From contig WQZH01000004.1 in NCBI GenBank assembly GCA_009780825.1, positions 1 to 64,000 of the forward strand: 64,000 nucleotides of DNA, read 5' to 3'. The DNA is from Desulfobulbus sp. (GTDB lineage: Bacteria > Desulfobacterota > Desulfobulbia > Desulfobulbales > Desulfobulbaceae). A model generated the notes under the pieces. That model was not told the DNA's origin and ran no database searches. It saw only the letters and a program-made list of their open reading frames with translations. Made by a program: the position numbers and the translations under genes. The stretch's first letter is position 1, and every line of letters starts with the position of its first letter. Below, one piece after another: positions 17,118 through 27,407 of the stretch.

Positions 17118-17337
17118 CCTTTATTTTCCTGGTCAAATCCCAAAGTCCCTTAAATCCGGCCGCAATGCCAACTCCCAAAAAAATAAAAGTCAGATACGGC
17201 GCTGTCCGCCCGGCAAACAGTTTATTATCAAGCGCCCAACCTATGCCGAATCCTATCAGAATGGAGAAGACAAAGCTCATGCCTGCCTGGCTGTAGACCG
17301 CCAAATCTCTGAACATTGCCTTGCGGTCATCCGCCAT
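17110..17337 (-). CDS. atpZ: AtpZ-like membrane protein
   Basis: 75 residues with two membrane helices (about 18-36 and 46-66) joined by DNKLFAGRTAP, a pattern typical of AtpZ proteins encoded at the head of atp operons. AtpZ/AtpI act together in ring assembly and have been linked to Mg/Ca transport. The start at 17337 has GGTGGGAG upstream; the frame opens earlier but without support. It follows hemL by 83 bp. Confidence 0.72.
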   Translation of the reverse strand: MADDRKAMFRDLAVYSQAGMSFVFSILIGFGIGWALDNKLFAGRTAPYLTFIFLGVGIAAGFKGLWDLTRKIKDA

Positions 17338-17420
17338 CTTCACTCCCACCTTTTCAGCAACCGGGACATGACAACAGCTACAGGTAGCATGCGCCTTGAC
17401 CGAACGCAATAAATTTTTAA

Positions 17421-18710
<1,290 letters not shown>

Positions 18711-18762
18711 CGAGACCTCACGGGATAAAGGATAAACAGTTGGATCAACGGATCGACTGTCC

Positions 18763-18792
18763 TTTATAGCATGGCTTTTTTTCCCCTGTCAA
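18763..18792 (-). promoter_or_regulatory. Sigma-70 promoter of hemL
   Basis: On the minus strand, a perfect -35 TTGACA (18792-18787), an 18-bp spacer and TATAAA as -10 (18768-18763). Transcription would start about 45 bp before the hemL ATG. Confidence 0.75.
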
Positions 18793-18848
18793 AACGAAAA
18801 CGGCGGGAAGTACCGGGTGCTCGGCACCCCTGAGCGCTCAATTTTCTC

Positions 18849-18877
18849 TTGTCACCCTGTGACCCGCAAGGTATTAT
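18849..18877 (+). promoter_or_regulatory. Sigma-70 promoter of trxA
   Basis: TTGTCA (18849-18854), a 17-bp spacer and TATTAT (18872-18877). The next 60 bp are extremely AT-rich (18878-18935), quite unlike the surrounding sequence, and form the leader of trxA. Confidence 0.6.
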
Positions 18878-18973
18878 ATACAGAGATGTAAATTATAATT
18901 ATATAATATAACTATATAAAATTTATTGTTTTTTACCGATCCCGTTCGACAGCTGCCCAAAAGGAGATGAGCG

Positions 18974-19303
18974 ATGGCAAACGATAAGGTTGTCCATATT
19001 TCTGATAGCGAATTTGATCGTACAATCATTGGGAACGCTCTACCTTGCCTCGTTGATTTCTGGGCCCCCTGGTGCGGCCCCTGCAAGGCCATCGGTCCCG
19101 TGATCGACGAATTGGCGGCGGAATTCGACGGGAAGGTTATCATCGCCAAAATGAATGTGGACGATAATCCCGCCACCCCTGGCCGCTTCGGCATTCGAGC
19201 CATCCCCACGCTCATTCTGTTCAAAGGCGGCGAGGTCGTCGATCAGATTACCGGCGCTGCAGGGAAGTCGCAACTGCAGAATCTGATCAAAAAAGCCCTT
19301 TGA
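18974..19303 (+). CDS. trxA: Thioredoxin
   Basis: 109 residues with the WCGPC active site (W33-C34-G-P-C37), the buried Asp (VDFW) and the cis-Pro in IRAIPTL. It is a cytoplasmic thiol-disulfide reductant. AAAGGAGATGAG is an excellent ribosome-binding site. The gene is monocistronic, with its own promoter and terminator. Confidence 0.96.
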   Translation: MANDKVVHISDSEFDRTIIGNALPCLVDFWAPWCGPCKAIGPVIDELAAEFDGKVIIAKMNVDDNPATPGRFGIRAIPTLILFKGGEVVDQITGAAGKSQLQNLIKKAL

Positions 19304-19317
19304 TCCCTCACCTTCCC

Positions 19318-19360
19318 AGCGCGTTTTGGTACATTGCATCCAAAAACGCGCTATCTTTTT
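19318..19360 (+). terminator. Rho-independent terminator of trxA
   Basis: A 12-bp stem (19318-19329 with 19340-19352, one bulged base; AGCGCGTTTT) with a 10-base loop is followed by ATCTTTTT, 15 bp past the trxA stop. Confidence 0.82.
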
Positions 19361-19636
19361 GGCGGCGCCTCCCATGCAACCACAGTATCAACTGATCTGC
19401 GGCGCTCAGGTGCTGGTCACTGGCTGGATAGGCAATGATTCGGGCTTTTTTGCAGGTCGCTCCGGCTTCGATCTGGTGGGTACGATCGCTCATGCCGGCC
19501 GTTCTGGTCCGGAAAGGAAAGGCGCAGCCGGCGCCTCGCTGGATCTGATCGGAATAATCAAGTCAGTCACGCTGGAAAAATCTTGGACACAAGGCCCCAG
19601 ATACTCCCCTCAACTGCACCGGATAGAGGATTCATC
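19361..19636. other. Intergenic DNA between trxA and bamD
   Basis: With the trxA terminator this makes a 333-bp stretch without a convincing gene. A plus-strand frame starting at 19374 overlaps the bamD start in another frame and matches no family; a 61-codon minus frame (19308-19493) crosses the terminator. The bamD promoter should be here, but I see no clear boxes. Confidence 0.5.
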
Positions 19637-20635
19637 ATGTCCCGGAACGCATCGTCCTACTCTGGCTCCAAGCATCTTCTGCTGATTCTGCTCATGGTGA
19701 CGACCGTCGCCATGTGTGGCTGCTCAATGTTCAGTAAATTCCGTTTTGGGGAAGAGGAAGAAGAACCCAAGTCGCAACCGCCCGAGGTTCTGATCGTCAA
19801 GGGTATGGATGCCTACAATACCGCCAGCTACAATGAGGCCGTCAAACAATTCAAGATTATCCTCGACGAACACCCGTTCAGCGCCCAAGCCATGCTGGCC
19901 GAACTGAAATCCGCCGATGCCCACTACTACAACAAGGAGTATGCCGAGGCCAAAGTCCAGTATAAGTCTTTTGAGGAGCACCATCCCACCAACGAGGCTA
20001 TCCCCTACGTCCTGTTTCAGATCGGGATGTGCGACTACAGCCGCTCCGACCGCATCGATCGGGACATCTCCGGCCCGCAGGATGCGATCAAATCTTTTAC
20101 CCGCCTCGTCAACGCCTATCCCCAGTCACCCTACGCCAAGGAAGCGAAGACCAGGATCAAGGATGCAAAAGAATTTATCGTCAACCACGAGTACATGGTG
20201 GCTGTTTTTTATGTCCGGACTACTCGGTACGACGAGGCCAAGCACCGGCTCAAATATCTGCTGACCCGCTATCCCGATTCAAATCTGGCTCCCAAGGCGA
20301 AAGAACTGCTCGAACACCTGGAGGCGGGCAGCAGGCCGGAGTGGGGCATGAACCGCTGGCTGCCGGAATTCATGACCCAGGCGCCACCGGATCGCCAGGA
20401 AGCGAAGGACGCGAAAAAGGCGGAGATACTGGCTGGAGAAGCCACAGCACAGACTGTCCAGGCGCCTGAGAAAGCTGCTGCCAACACGTCAACGGACACG
20501 TCGACCGCCGAGACGCCGGCGGTGGCTACACCGGCAGCAGAAACGCCGGCGGCGGAAACACCAGCGGCGAGCACGCCGGCACCTACAGCAGAAGAAACAC
20601 CGGCGGCGGCAACGCCAGCAGCGGACGCGCCATGA
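19637..20635 (+). CDS. bamD: Outer-membrane assembly lipoprotein BamD
   Basis: 332 residues. A lipoprotein signal ends in MCGC, with C29 the likely lipidated residue. TPR repeats follow from about 50 to 235 (GMDAYNTASYNEAVKQF is the first helix pair), ending with RPEWGMNRWLPEF. BamD is an essential part of the BAM complex that inserts beta-barrels. Unusually, about 60 C-terminal residues form a low-complexity Ala/Pro/Thr/Glu tail with repeats of the type T-P-A-A-E, encoded by near-identical short DNA units (20505-20632). Confidence 0.88.
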   Translation: MSRNASSYSGSKHLLLILLMVTTVAMCGCSMFSKFRFGEEEEEPKSQPPEVLIVKGMDAYNTASYNEAVKQFKIILDEHPFSAQAMLAELKSADAHYYNKEYAEAKVQYKSFEEHHPTNEAIPYVLFQIGMCDYSRSDRIDRDISGPQDAIKSFTRLVNAYPQSPYAKEAKTRIKDAKEFIVNHEYMVAVFYVRTTRYDEAKHRLKYLLTRYPDSNLAPKAKELLEHLEAGSRPEWGMNRWLPEFMTQAPPDRQEAKDAKKAEILAGEATAQTVQAPEKAAANTSTDTSTAETPAVATPAAETPAAETPAASTPAPTAEETPAAATPAADAP

Positions 20636-20716
20636 TCGGGTGAGCGGAACCAGCACAGAAGACCGTCACCGACATCAGGCGAACGAGTGAGGGATAGCTT
20701 AAAGTGACGATTCGGT

Positions 20717-21310
20717 CTAACCGCTGAGTTGGGTTGTCAGCCGTTGCATCAGCGCTTCCACGGGCTGCTCGGTGTGCAACCGTATACAGTCGCCTTCACC
20801 GGCCTCCGGCAGTTCGAACGTCTGTTGCTGGTGCAGATAGATTTCCCAGCGACCATCGGAAACCGCCTCAGGGTCCCTGGCCCGCACCGACAATCGCCGC
20901 CGTGCCTCCTGTTCCCCACATAGACAGAGGAAGAACACGCACCTCGCCCCTGCCGCCGTTGCCATCGACCTGACCAGATCCCGATCCGCACGTCTGCCAT
21001 ACGAGCCATCCAGCACCACCAGACGCACTCCCAAAGCAAAATCCCTGCTCGCTCGGTCAAGCATGGTTTGATAGGTTTTTACGGAAAACGCCGGGCTGTA
21101 AATTCCCCGCCCCACCGCATCCGGCCGTTTCTCCTCGGCCCGCAGCCCCGCCAATTCCTTACGAATCCGGTCGGTATTGTAATAAGGGGCCTGGTGTCGG
21201 CTTGCCCAGACCCGGCCCAACGTTGACTTGCCCGACGCAGTCATGCCCCAAAAAACCACCACGGTTTTCCCGGCAGGATACTGTTCGGGATGGCTCTCAG
21301 GAAACGGCAT
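20717..21310 (-). CDS. P-loop kinase, split partner of the preceding phosphotransferase
   Basis: 197 residues. Walker A is G22-MTASGKS29; further motifs are YNTDRIRKEL and VVLDGSYGRRADRD, as in the zeta-toxin/gluconate-kinase-like AAA_33 family. In many bacteria this domain is fused to the C-terminus of an aminoglycoside-phosphotransferase-like domain, giving proteins of about 520-540 residues. Here the ATG overlaps the end of that gene by 14 bp in another frame and has no ribosome-binding site of its own. It is either translationally coupled or separated by a frameshift. The substrate is unknown. Confidence 0.8.
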   Translation of the reverse strand: MPFPESHPEQYPAGKTVVVFWGMTASGKSTLGRVWASRHQAPYYNTDRIRKELAGLRAEEKRPDAVGRGIYSPAFSVKTYQTMLDRASRDFALGVRLVVLDGSYGRRADRDLVRSMATAAGARCVFFLCLCGEQEARRRLSVRARDPEAVSDGRWEIYLHQQQTFELPEAGEGDCIRLHTEQPVEALMQRLTTQLSG

Positions 21311-22313
21311 AGCGCTGGGCCAGGCGGAAGTATCTGCCGGCCTGCTCGATGCTGGCGGCTCGCACCGCAGGGTCGACAGCCGCGTCAGCGGCGGTGAACA
21401 GGCCGATCTTGCCGCGCACATAGGCGCGGTAGCACTTGTAGAAATCGAGCATACCCCTTAACCCCTGATCATCGGTCGCCTGGATGAAGCGGTCGATGAA
21501 CCGGGCAGCCAAATGATCCAGCCCATGGAACTCCAAATCCATCGCCAGAAAGGCGACATCGCTGGCCACATCGCAGTAGCGGAAGCGTTGGTTGAACTCA
21601 ATGCAGTCGTAAATATAGACGTGGTCGGCCAGGCAGATATTGGCTGAATACAGATCGCCATGACAATCACGAATAAAGCTACCCTTGATCCGTTTTTGGA
21701 ACAACGACTCATTGGCGAGAAAAGAACGGGCGAAGTTGGCGATCTCCTCGAACTGCGTCTGCTCCAGGGCGCCTTGGCCGATAAAGGGGTGGGTCTGATC
21801 GAAATTTTCCAGGACATTGACCGCCACTGCGGCCGCAGTGCCGAACCGGGCGATCTGCGGCCCATTTTCCGCCCGCCGGTAAAAATCGGCCAGCACAGTG
21901 GCGATCGCGTCAATATGGCTGGCACGCAACTGCCCGGAACGAATCAGGTTCACCATCATCCGTTCCTCCGGCATGCGCATCATTTTGACCCCGTACTCCA
22001 CCACTGGCCCGGAACCATTCAGCCCAAAGCCGCCGTCGGGCTCCGCGGTGACCGTCACCAGGCCGAGATATATTACCGGACAGAGCCGCCGATTGAGCAG
22101 CAGTTCCTGTTCGCAACAGGCTTGCCGTTTTTCAAGGCTCGAAAAATCGAGAAACCCAAAGTTGACTGGTTTCTTGAATTTATAGACATATTCACCGGCA
22201 AGCAGCACCGAGGATATGTGGGTTTGTACCAATTTGACATCCGGGACGGGGTGGCCGTAGCGATCTGGATGCAACAGCGCCCGCAAAAAGGGGGGCAAAT
22301 GGTCGTTGGCCAT
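21297..22313 (-). CDS. Aminoglycoside-phosphotransferase-like (APH) kinase
   Basis: 338 residues. Kinase-fold motifs are visible: the ATP-site Lys in VYKFKKPVNF, the catalytic loop C-H-G-D-L-Y-S-A-N, and the metal-binding IYDCIEFNQRFR. This subfamily is not an antibiotic-resistance enzyme; its natural substrate is unknown. ATG 22313 is preceded by AGGAGG at good spacing. Its end overlaps the P-loop kinase gene, and 338 plus 197 residues equals the length of the fused form. Confidence 0.82.
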   Translation of the reverse strand: MANDHLPPFLRALLHPDRYGHPVPDVKLVQTHISSVLLAGEYVYKFKKPVNFGFLDFSSLEKRQACCEQELLLNRRLCPVIYLGLVTVTAEPDGGFGLNGSGPVVEYGVKMMRMPEERMMVNLIRSGQLRASHIDAIATVLADFYRRAENGPQIARFGTAAAVAVNVLENFDQTHPFIGQGALEQTQFEEIANFARSFLANESLFQKRIKGSFIRDCHGDLYSANICLADHVYIYDCIEFNQRFRYCDVASDVAFLAMDLEFHGLDHLAARFIDRFIQATDDQGLRGMLDFYKCYRAYVRGKIGLFTAADAAVDPAVRAASIEQAGRYFRLAQRYAVS

Positions 22314-22456
22314 GGGGCGCGCCTCCTGCTGCCACCGGCAGCTTGCATTGATGGGCAAGGGATGGCACTGTAACAGAACAGGCTGGCAGCGTAAACTGTT
22401 TACGCACGATCCGGAGCGTGGTAGAGTCCTGCGGTCAATTCAGAGGACAAATTTGC

Positions 22457-23212
22457 ATGAACGAACAATCGCTTACCACCTTGTTGCAGCAGGTCTGCGC
22501 CGGTACCGTCGACGTCTCCGAAGCCCTGAACCGACTCCGTCATTGGCCGGTCGAAGTCTTGGAATCGGCCAGGATTGATCACCACCGCCCCCTCAGGACT
22601 GGCCTACCGGAAGTAGTCTTCGGCGCAACCAAAACAGCCGCCCAATTGATCGAGATCCTCGGCGCCATGCTGGCTGTCCCGGCAGTGGTGCTGGCGACCC
22701 GCGTGGCTCCGGAGAAGGCTGAGCGCATCCTGGAGCGTCTGCCGCAATTGACCTACTATCCTGTCGCCCGCATTTTGACCGGCAACGATCAACACATTCC
22801 GGTTGGCTGCGGACAAGGAACCGTGGTCATTGTGACGGCCGGGACATCAGATCTGCCGGTGGCGGAGGAGGCCCGGATCACTTTGCAATGGTTTGGACAC
22901 GAAGTGGTGACCATCCATGACGCCGGAGTGGCCGGCATCCACCGCATCCTGGCCCATTCCGACCTGCTCTATCGGGGACGAGTGATCATCGTTGTCGCCG
23001 GAATGGAAGGGGCCCTTCCCTCGGTTGTCGCCGGCTTGACCGCCTCGCCGGTGATCGGCGTGCCGACCAGTATTGGATACGGCGCCGGCGCCGGGGGATA
23101 TGCCGCCCTGCTCGGCATGCTCAACAGCTGCGCCCCTGGCTTGGCCGTGGTCAATATCGACAACGGATTCGGCGCAGCCTGCATGGCCGCAGCCATCAAC
23201 AGAACAGGCTGA
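22457..23212 (+). CDS. larB: LarB, nickel-pincer cofactor biosynthesis
   Basis: 251 residues. AIR-carboxylase-related protein that carboxylates and hydrolyses nicotinic acid adenine dinucleotide to pyridinium-3,5-biscarboxylate mononucleotide, the first step to the nickel-pincer cofactor. Signature stretches are VTAGTSDLPVAEEA, VAGMEGALPSVVAGL and GVPTSIGYGAGAGGYAALLG. The larC and larE partners are not in the window. It is divergent from the APH gene. Confidence 0.88.
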   Translation: MNEQSLTTLLQQVCAGTVDVSEALNRLRHWPVEVLESARIDHHRPLRTGLPEVVFGATKTAAQLIEILGAMLAVPAVVLATRVAPEKAERILERLPQLTYYPVARILTGNDQHIPVGCGQGTVVIVTAGTSDLPVAEEARITLQWFGHEVVTIHDAGVAGIHRILAHSDLLYRGRVIIVVAGMEGALPSVVAGLTASPVIGVPTSIGYGAGAGGYAALLGMLNSCAPGLAVVNIDNGFGAACMAAAINRTG

Positions 23213-23293
23213 TTTTACGAAAAATATCCCAGGCCGCCATCTTGCCTACCGTCTTGTTTCTCCCGCCTTTTCGCCGCAAAAAACACCGTGACG

Positions 23294-23322
23294 TTGCAGG
23301 AAGCGAGGTATCGACGTATAAT
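23294..23322 (+). promoter_or_regulatory. Sigma-70 promoter of secDF
   Basis: TTGCAG (23294-23299), exactly 17 bp, then a perfect TATAAT (23317-23322), 62 bp before the secDF start codon. Confidence 0.65.
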
Positions 23323-23384
23323 CGGCCTATTTTAACAATCGGAACCACGCCTTCCCCTCTTGCACAGCCAAAGGAACATAGTCA

Positions 23385-25955
23385 ATGAATTCCACCATTA
23401 AGCTGAAAATCGCGCTTGTGATCTTTCTGTTGATCTTTTCTGGGCTGGCCCTGACCCCTTCCCTGTACCACGGCCTGCCCGACTGGTGGAAAAAATATCT
23501 CGCGCCGGCCGGGCTCAAGCTGGGACTGGATCTCCAGGGCGGCATGCATATCGTGCTTCAGGTCGACCTGGAAAAGGCCGCTGAAAATTCCCTTGACCTT
23601 GCGGCCTCGGATTTCAAGACAGCAATGGCCGAAAAAAACATCAACGCGGTCCGGATGGGAACCGGGAATCCGAAATCTATTCTCTTCACCCTGCCCAACA
23701 TCGGTGCCATTGATACCGTCAAGCAAATCTTAAAGGATCGATTTCCCAACCTCGACAGTCAGATCCAAGCCGAGGCCGGCACCTTTCCCCGTATCACCCT
23801 GCGACTCAAAAACAGCGAAATCGACTTCATCAGGAAAAATGCGGTCAACCAATCGCTGGAAATCATCCGCAACCGCATCGATCAGTTCGGAGTCGCCGAG
23901 CCGATCGTCTTGCGCCAGGGAGACAACCAGATCGTTGTGCAGCTTCCAGGAATCAATGATCCCAAACGCGCCGTAGACCTGATCGGCCAGACTGCGCAGC
24001 TCGAATTCAAGATGGTAGCCGAAGCCCCCGGGCTCAACCTGTCTCAGCTCATTGAGGAGGCGATCAAGGCAGGGCAGTGGCGCGAAGGCGAGAGCAGAAA
24101 ACAGCTCAACCTGGCCTTGCAGAACCGGCTGCCCCAAGGAACCGAGATTTATTTCGAAAAGACCGTTGACCAAAAAACCAAGCGGGAATCCAGGATTCCC
24201 ATTTTGCTGGAAAGCCCGGTTCTGATGACCGGCGGAATGGTGAAAAATGCCCAGGTCCGCATCGGCGGTCACTTCAATGAACCCTATGTCAGCCTTGACC
24301 TGACCTCGACCGGCGGCCAGGTCTTCGGTACGCTGACTGAGAAAAATGTCAAGAGACGACTGGCCATCGTGCTCGATGAGATCGTCCGCTCGGCACCGAT
24401 AATCCAGGACAAGATCCTGGGTGGAAGCGCTCAGATAACAGGCAATTTCACCCATAACGAAGCCGCTGACTTGGCGATTGTCCTGCGCGTCGGCGCCCTG
24501 CCGGCACCGGTTGACATGGTTCAGAACCTGACCGTCGGCGCCAGCCTCGGCCAAGATTCCATCCACAAGGGCCTCTATTCCGGCCTGATCGGCACCCTGC
24601 TGGTAGTCGTGTTCATGGCCGTTTACTACCATCTTTCCGGGATCATCGCCAATATCGCCATGGTCTTGAACATCGCCTTGCTGTTCGTCGGCCTGGCCCT
24701 TTTGGGCGCGACCCTCACCCTGCCAGGCATTGCCGGTATCATCCTCTCCATCGGCATGGCCGTTGACGCAAACGTCTTGGTCTACGAACGAATGCGCGAT
24801 GAATTCGCACTGGGCAAGTCACTCCGGGCCGGGGTGGATGCCGGGTTTGACCGGGCCTTCTGGAGTATTGTCGATGGTCACGTCACCACCTTGATCACCG
24901 CCTTGGCGCTCTTCCTTTTCGGTACCGGTCCCATCAAGGGATTCGCCATTACCCTTTCCCTGGGCCTGATCCTCAATCTCTTTGCGGTCCTGTTCTGTTG
25001 CCGGCTGGTGTACGACGTCCTGTTCAGCCTGAAAAAACTCAAACGGCTCCACTTCTTTCATCTGGTGCACAACGCGCATTTCGATTTCATGCGGATCAGA
25101 AAAATAGCGTTCAGCATCTCTGCGGTCCTCGCACTCCTGGGCATAGTCGCCTTTGTACAAATTGTACGGGGCAACGCCAACATGGGCGTCGATTTTTCCG
25201 GAGGCGCCTTGCTGCAATATCAAGCCAAAAAACCTTTCGCCCTTGATGAGATCCGCAACGCCTTGAACAGCCACGGTCACCCAGGACTCGAGTTACAGGA
25301 GGTGACCGGTGAAAACCGCCTGATTGTCAAGGTCAAGAAATCAGAAGAAAAGGTGGGCAATTTCAGCGAAGAAATCACTGCAGTTCTGCAGCAGGAACAA
25401 GCCGATAAGGGATTCATCCTGGAAACCAAATCGGAGATAGGCTCCTCGACCTCTGCTGATTTGCGCAGCAAGGCGGTTGTTTCGATCATCGCCTCCATCA
25501 TCGGCGTCATGATCTATTTAGCGCTCCGCTTCGATTTCCGCTTCGGCATCGCGGCGGCGATCGCCACCCTGCATGACGTCCTCGCCGTACTTGGCATCGT
25601 CTGGCTGCTCGACAAGGAGATGACGCTTCTCATCATCACCGCCCTGCTTACCCTGGCCGGTTATTCATTGAATGACACGGTCGTCATCTTTGACCGCATC
25701 CGGGAAAACCAGCAGAAGAACCCAGACCTCAGTTTCTATGAAATCATCAACAATTCCATCAACCAAGTATTGGCACGCTCGGTTATCACGGTGCTGACCG
25801 TGCTGTTCACGGTTCTTTCCCTGTTCTTTTTCGGCGGTTCGACCATCCACGATTTCTCCTTTGCCCTGCTGATTGGCTTGCTGGCCGGCACGTTCTCCTC
25901 CATCTTCGTTGCCAGTCCGCTGCTGGTCATCGGAAGGAAGCACACGTCGCCATGA
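23385..25955 (+). CDS. secDF: Fused protein-export membrane protein SecDF
   Basis: 856 residues uniting SecD (about 1-545) and SecF (about 560-856). SecD begins with one membrane helix and the GLDLQGGMH motif, then periplasmic domains P1, and five helices including the motif IGMAVDANVLVYER. SecF has its own first helix, GVDFSGGALLQY, and five helices ending before GRKHTSP. SecDF uses the ion gradient to pull proteins through SecYEG. In most relatives the two proteins are separate genes; no frame break is visible here. It overlaps the next gene by ATGA. Confidence 0.93.
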   Translation: MNSTIKLKIALVIFLLIFSGLALTPSLYHGLPDWWKKYLAPAGLKLGLDLQGGMHIVLQVDLEKAAENSLDLAASDFKTAMAEKNINAVRMGTGNPKSILFTLPNIGAIDTVKQILKDRFPNLDSQIQAEAGTFPRITLRLKNSEIDFIRKNAVNQSLEIIRNRIDQFGVAEPIVLRQGDNQIVVQLPGINDPKRAVDLIGQTAQLEFKMVAEAPGLNLSQLIEEAIKAGQWREGESRKQLNLALQNRLPQGTEIYFEKTVDQKTKRESRIPILLESPVLMTGGMVKNAQVRIGGHFNEPYVSLDLTSTGGQVFGTLTEKNVKRRLAIVLDEIVRSAPIIQDKILGGSAQITGNFTHNEAADLAIVLRVGALPAPVDMVQNLTVGASLGQDSIHKGLYSGLIGTLLVVVFMAVYYHLSGIIANIAMVLNIALLFVGLALLGATLTLPGIAGIILSIGMAVDANVLVYERMRDEFALGKSLRAGVDAGFDRAFWSIVDGHVTTLITALALFLFGTGPIKGFAITLSLGLILNLFAVLFCCRLVYDVLFSLKKLKRLHFFHLVHNAHFDFMRIRKIAFSISAVLALLGIVAFVQIVRGNANMGVDFSGGALLQYQAKKPFALDEIRNALNSHGHPGLELQEVTGENRLIVKVKKSEEKVGNFSEEITAVLQQEQADKGFILETKSEIGSSTSADLRSKAVVSIIASIIGVMIYLALRFDFRFGIAAAIATLHDVLAVLGIVWLLDKEMTLLIITALLTLAGYSLNDTVVIFDRIRENQQKNPDLSFYEIINNSINQVLARSVITVLTVLFTVLSLFFFGGSTIHDFSFALLIGLLAGTFSSIFVASPLLVIGRKHTSP

Positions 25956-26689
25956 CATCCCTGCCCGACCATTTTCAGCCTGTCAGCGCGGACCAGGAAC
26001 TGGTCTTTGCCTGTCATCCGGGGATTGCCTGCTTTACCCAATGCTGCCGCGAACTGGATCTGGCCCTGACCCCGTACGATGTGTTACGCCTGAAACGGCG
26101 TCTGCAGCTCGTTTCCGGCCAGTTTCTCGAACGATATGTCATTGTCGAGTGGGACGAAGCATGCCTCTTCCCTACCTGCTATCTCACCATGGTGGATGAT
26201 GGCCAAGCCTCCTGCGTCTTCGCGGACAGCCGGGGATGTTTGGTGTATGGCGACCGGCCCGGGAGCTGTCGGGCCTATCCGGTGGGCCGGGGCGCTGCCA
26301 AGGGCAGCGACGGCTTGCCGGCGGAATCACTGGTGCTGTTGATTGAGCCGCATTGCCAGGGGTTCGCGGAGGAGGTCTCCGCCCAGACGGTTCGGAGGTA
26401 TCTGCTCAGCCAGGAGTTGGAGCCATACAACCAATTCAACGATGCCCTGCTGCCAGTGGTGCAACATGCCGCCATCCAGGCCGGTACCTTTCGGCCCTCT
26501 CGGTCTCAGCTCGACCAGTACATGCTGGCCTTGTATGACCTGGATCACTTCAGACAGGAAATGGCTCACGGACGCGTGGCCCTGCACAGCCCCCTGAACC
26601 CGGCGCAGATTACCGGGTTGGCCGGCGATGATGAACAACTGCTTCTGCTTGGCATCCGCTGGTTGCTGCAGGAATGGTTCGGCGAGTAG
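25952..26689 (+). CDS. YkgJ-family cysteine-cluster protein
   Basis: 245 residues. Eight or more Cys occur in the YkgJ pattern: C21, C27, C31 and C32 (ACHPGIACFTQCC), then CLFPTC, SCVFADSRGC, and GSCRAYPVG. The family is thought to bind zinc or an iron-sulfur cluster, with no established function. It is translationally coupled to secDF (ATGA) and followed by the HD gene, so the three are probably one transcript. Confidence 0.8.
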   Translation: MTSLPDHFQPVSADQELVFACHPGIACFTQCCRELDLALTPYDVLRLKRRLQLVSGQFLERYVIVEWDEACLFPTCYLTMVDDGQASCVFADSRGCLVYGDRPGSCRAYPVGRGAAKGSDGLPAESLVLLIEPHCQGFAEEVSAQTVRRYLLSQELEPYNQFNDALLPVVQHAAIQAGTFRPSRSQLDQYMLALYDLDHFRQEMAHGRVALHSPLNPAQITGLAGDDEQLLLLGIRWLLQEWFGE

Positions 26690-26715
26690 CCCAGCAGGTG
26701 GCGACAGGACCATCG

Positions 26716-27381
26716 ATGACGGTTACGGATCTCCTTGTCTCCGATCTGCTCAAGCGCCTCAGGATAATCGGCCATTCCTTTTGTGCTACCGAAGGCGGTT
26801 CCCATGGTCCCGACCACAGCGAACGGGTGTTGCGCACCGCCTTGCACATCGGCGAGCGGATGGCCGCCCAACTCGATATCCTCGCTCCGGCGGCGCTATT
26901 GCACGACATCGGCCGCAGGGAAGAGAGCTTAAGTCAGGGCCGGGTCTGCCATGCCCGACGCGGCGCCGAACTCGCGGTCCCCTTGCTGGGCGACTTGGGC
27001 TACGGGGCTGAGGCGATCGAGGCGATCTGTCATTGTATTCACAGCCATCGCTTCCGCAGCGCAGTGCGCCCAGCAACCCTGGAGGCGAAAATTCTCTACG
27101 ATGCCGACAAGCTCGATTCCATCGGAGCCGTCGGCATCGGGCGGGCCTTTCTTTTTGCCGGCCAGATCGGAGCCCGGCTGCACAACCCGGAACTGGATCC
27201 AGCCGCCACCTCGCCCTATTCCTTGGAAGATACCGCCTACCGCGAATTCCGGATCAAGATGTCGCGGGTCCACAGCCACATGCTCACCGCGGCAGGGCGG
27301 AAAATGGCCGAACAACGGCATGCCTTCATGCAAACCTTTTTTGATCAGCTCACCAGCGAAACCAACGGCACATCGCCGTGA
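26716..27381 (+). CDS. HD-domain phosphohydrolase
   Basis: 221 residues. Metal ligands of the HD superfamily are visible: the first His in HGPDHSERV, H-D in ALLHDIGRREE, later His residues in CHCIHSHRF, and D in YDADKLDSIG. This layout matches uncharacterised YedJ/YpgQ-type nucleotide or phosphate-ester hydrolases. The start at 26716 follows AGGA; it begins 26 bp after the YkgJ-like gene. Confidence 0.85.
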   Translation: MTVTDLLVSDLLKRLRIIGHSFCATEGGSHGPDHSERVLRTALHIGERMAAQLDILAPAALLHDIGRREESLSQGRVCHARRGAELAVPLLGDLGYGAEAIEAICHCIHSHRFRSAVRPATLEAKILYDADKLDSIGAVGIGRAFLFAGQIGARLHNPELDPAATSPYSLEDTAYREFRIKMSRVHSHMLTAAGRKMAEQRHAFMQTFFDQLTSETNGTSP

Positions 27382-27407
27382 TTTTCACCAGCAAGCGGAC
27401 TCTACCC

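Noticed and set aside
20505..20632. CRISPR array or minisatellite in non-coding DNA
   Set aside because: The repeats are in frame inside bamD and encode a regular Pro/Ala/Thr tail; no spacers.
21297..22313. Antibiotic-resistance aminoglycoside phosphotransferase
   Set aside because: The fold matches, but this subfamily with a P-loop kinase partner is a chromosomal family of unknown substrate, not a resistance gene.
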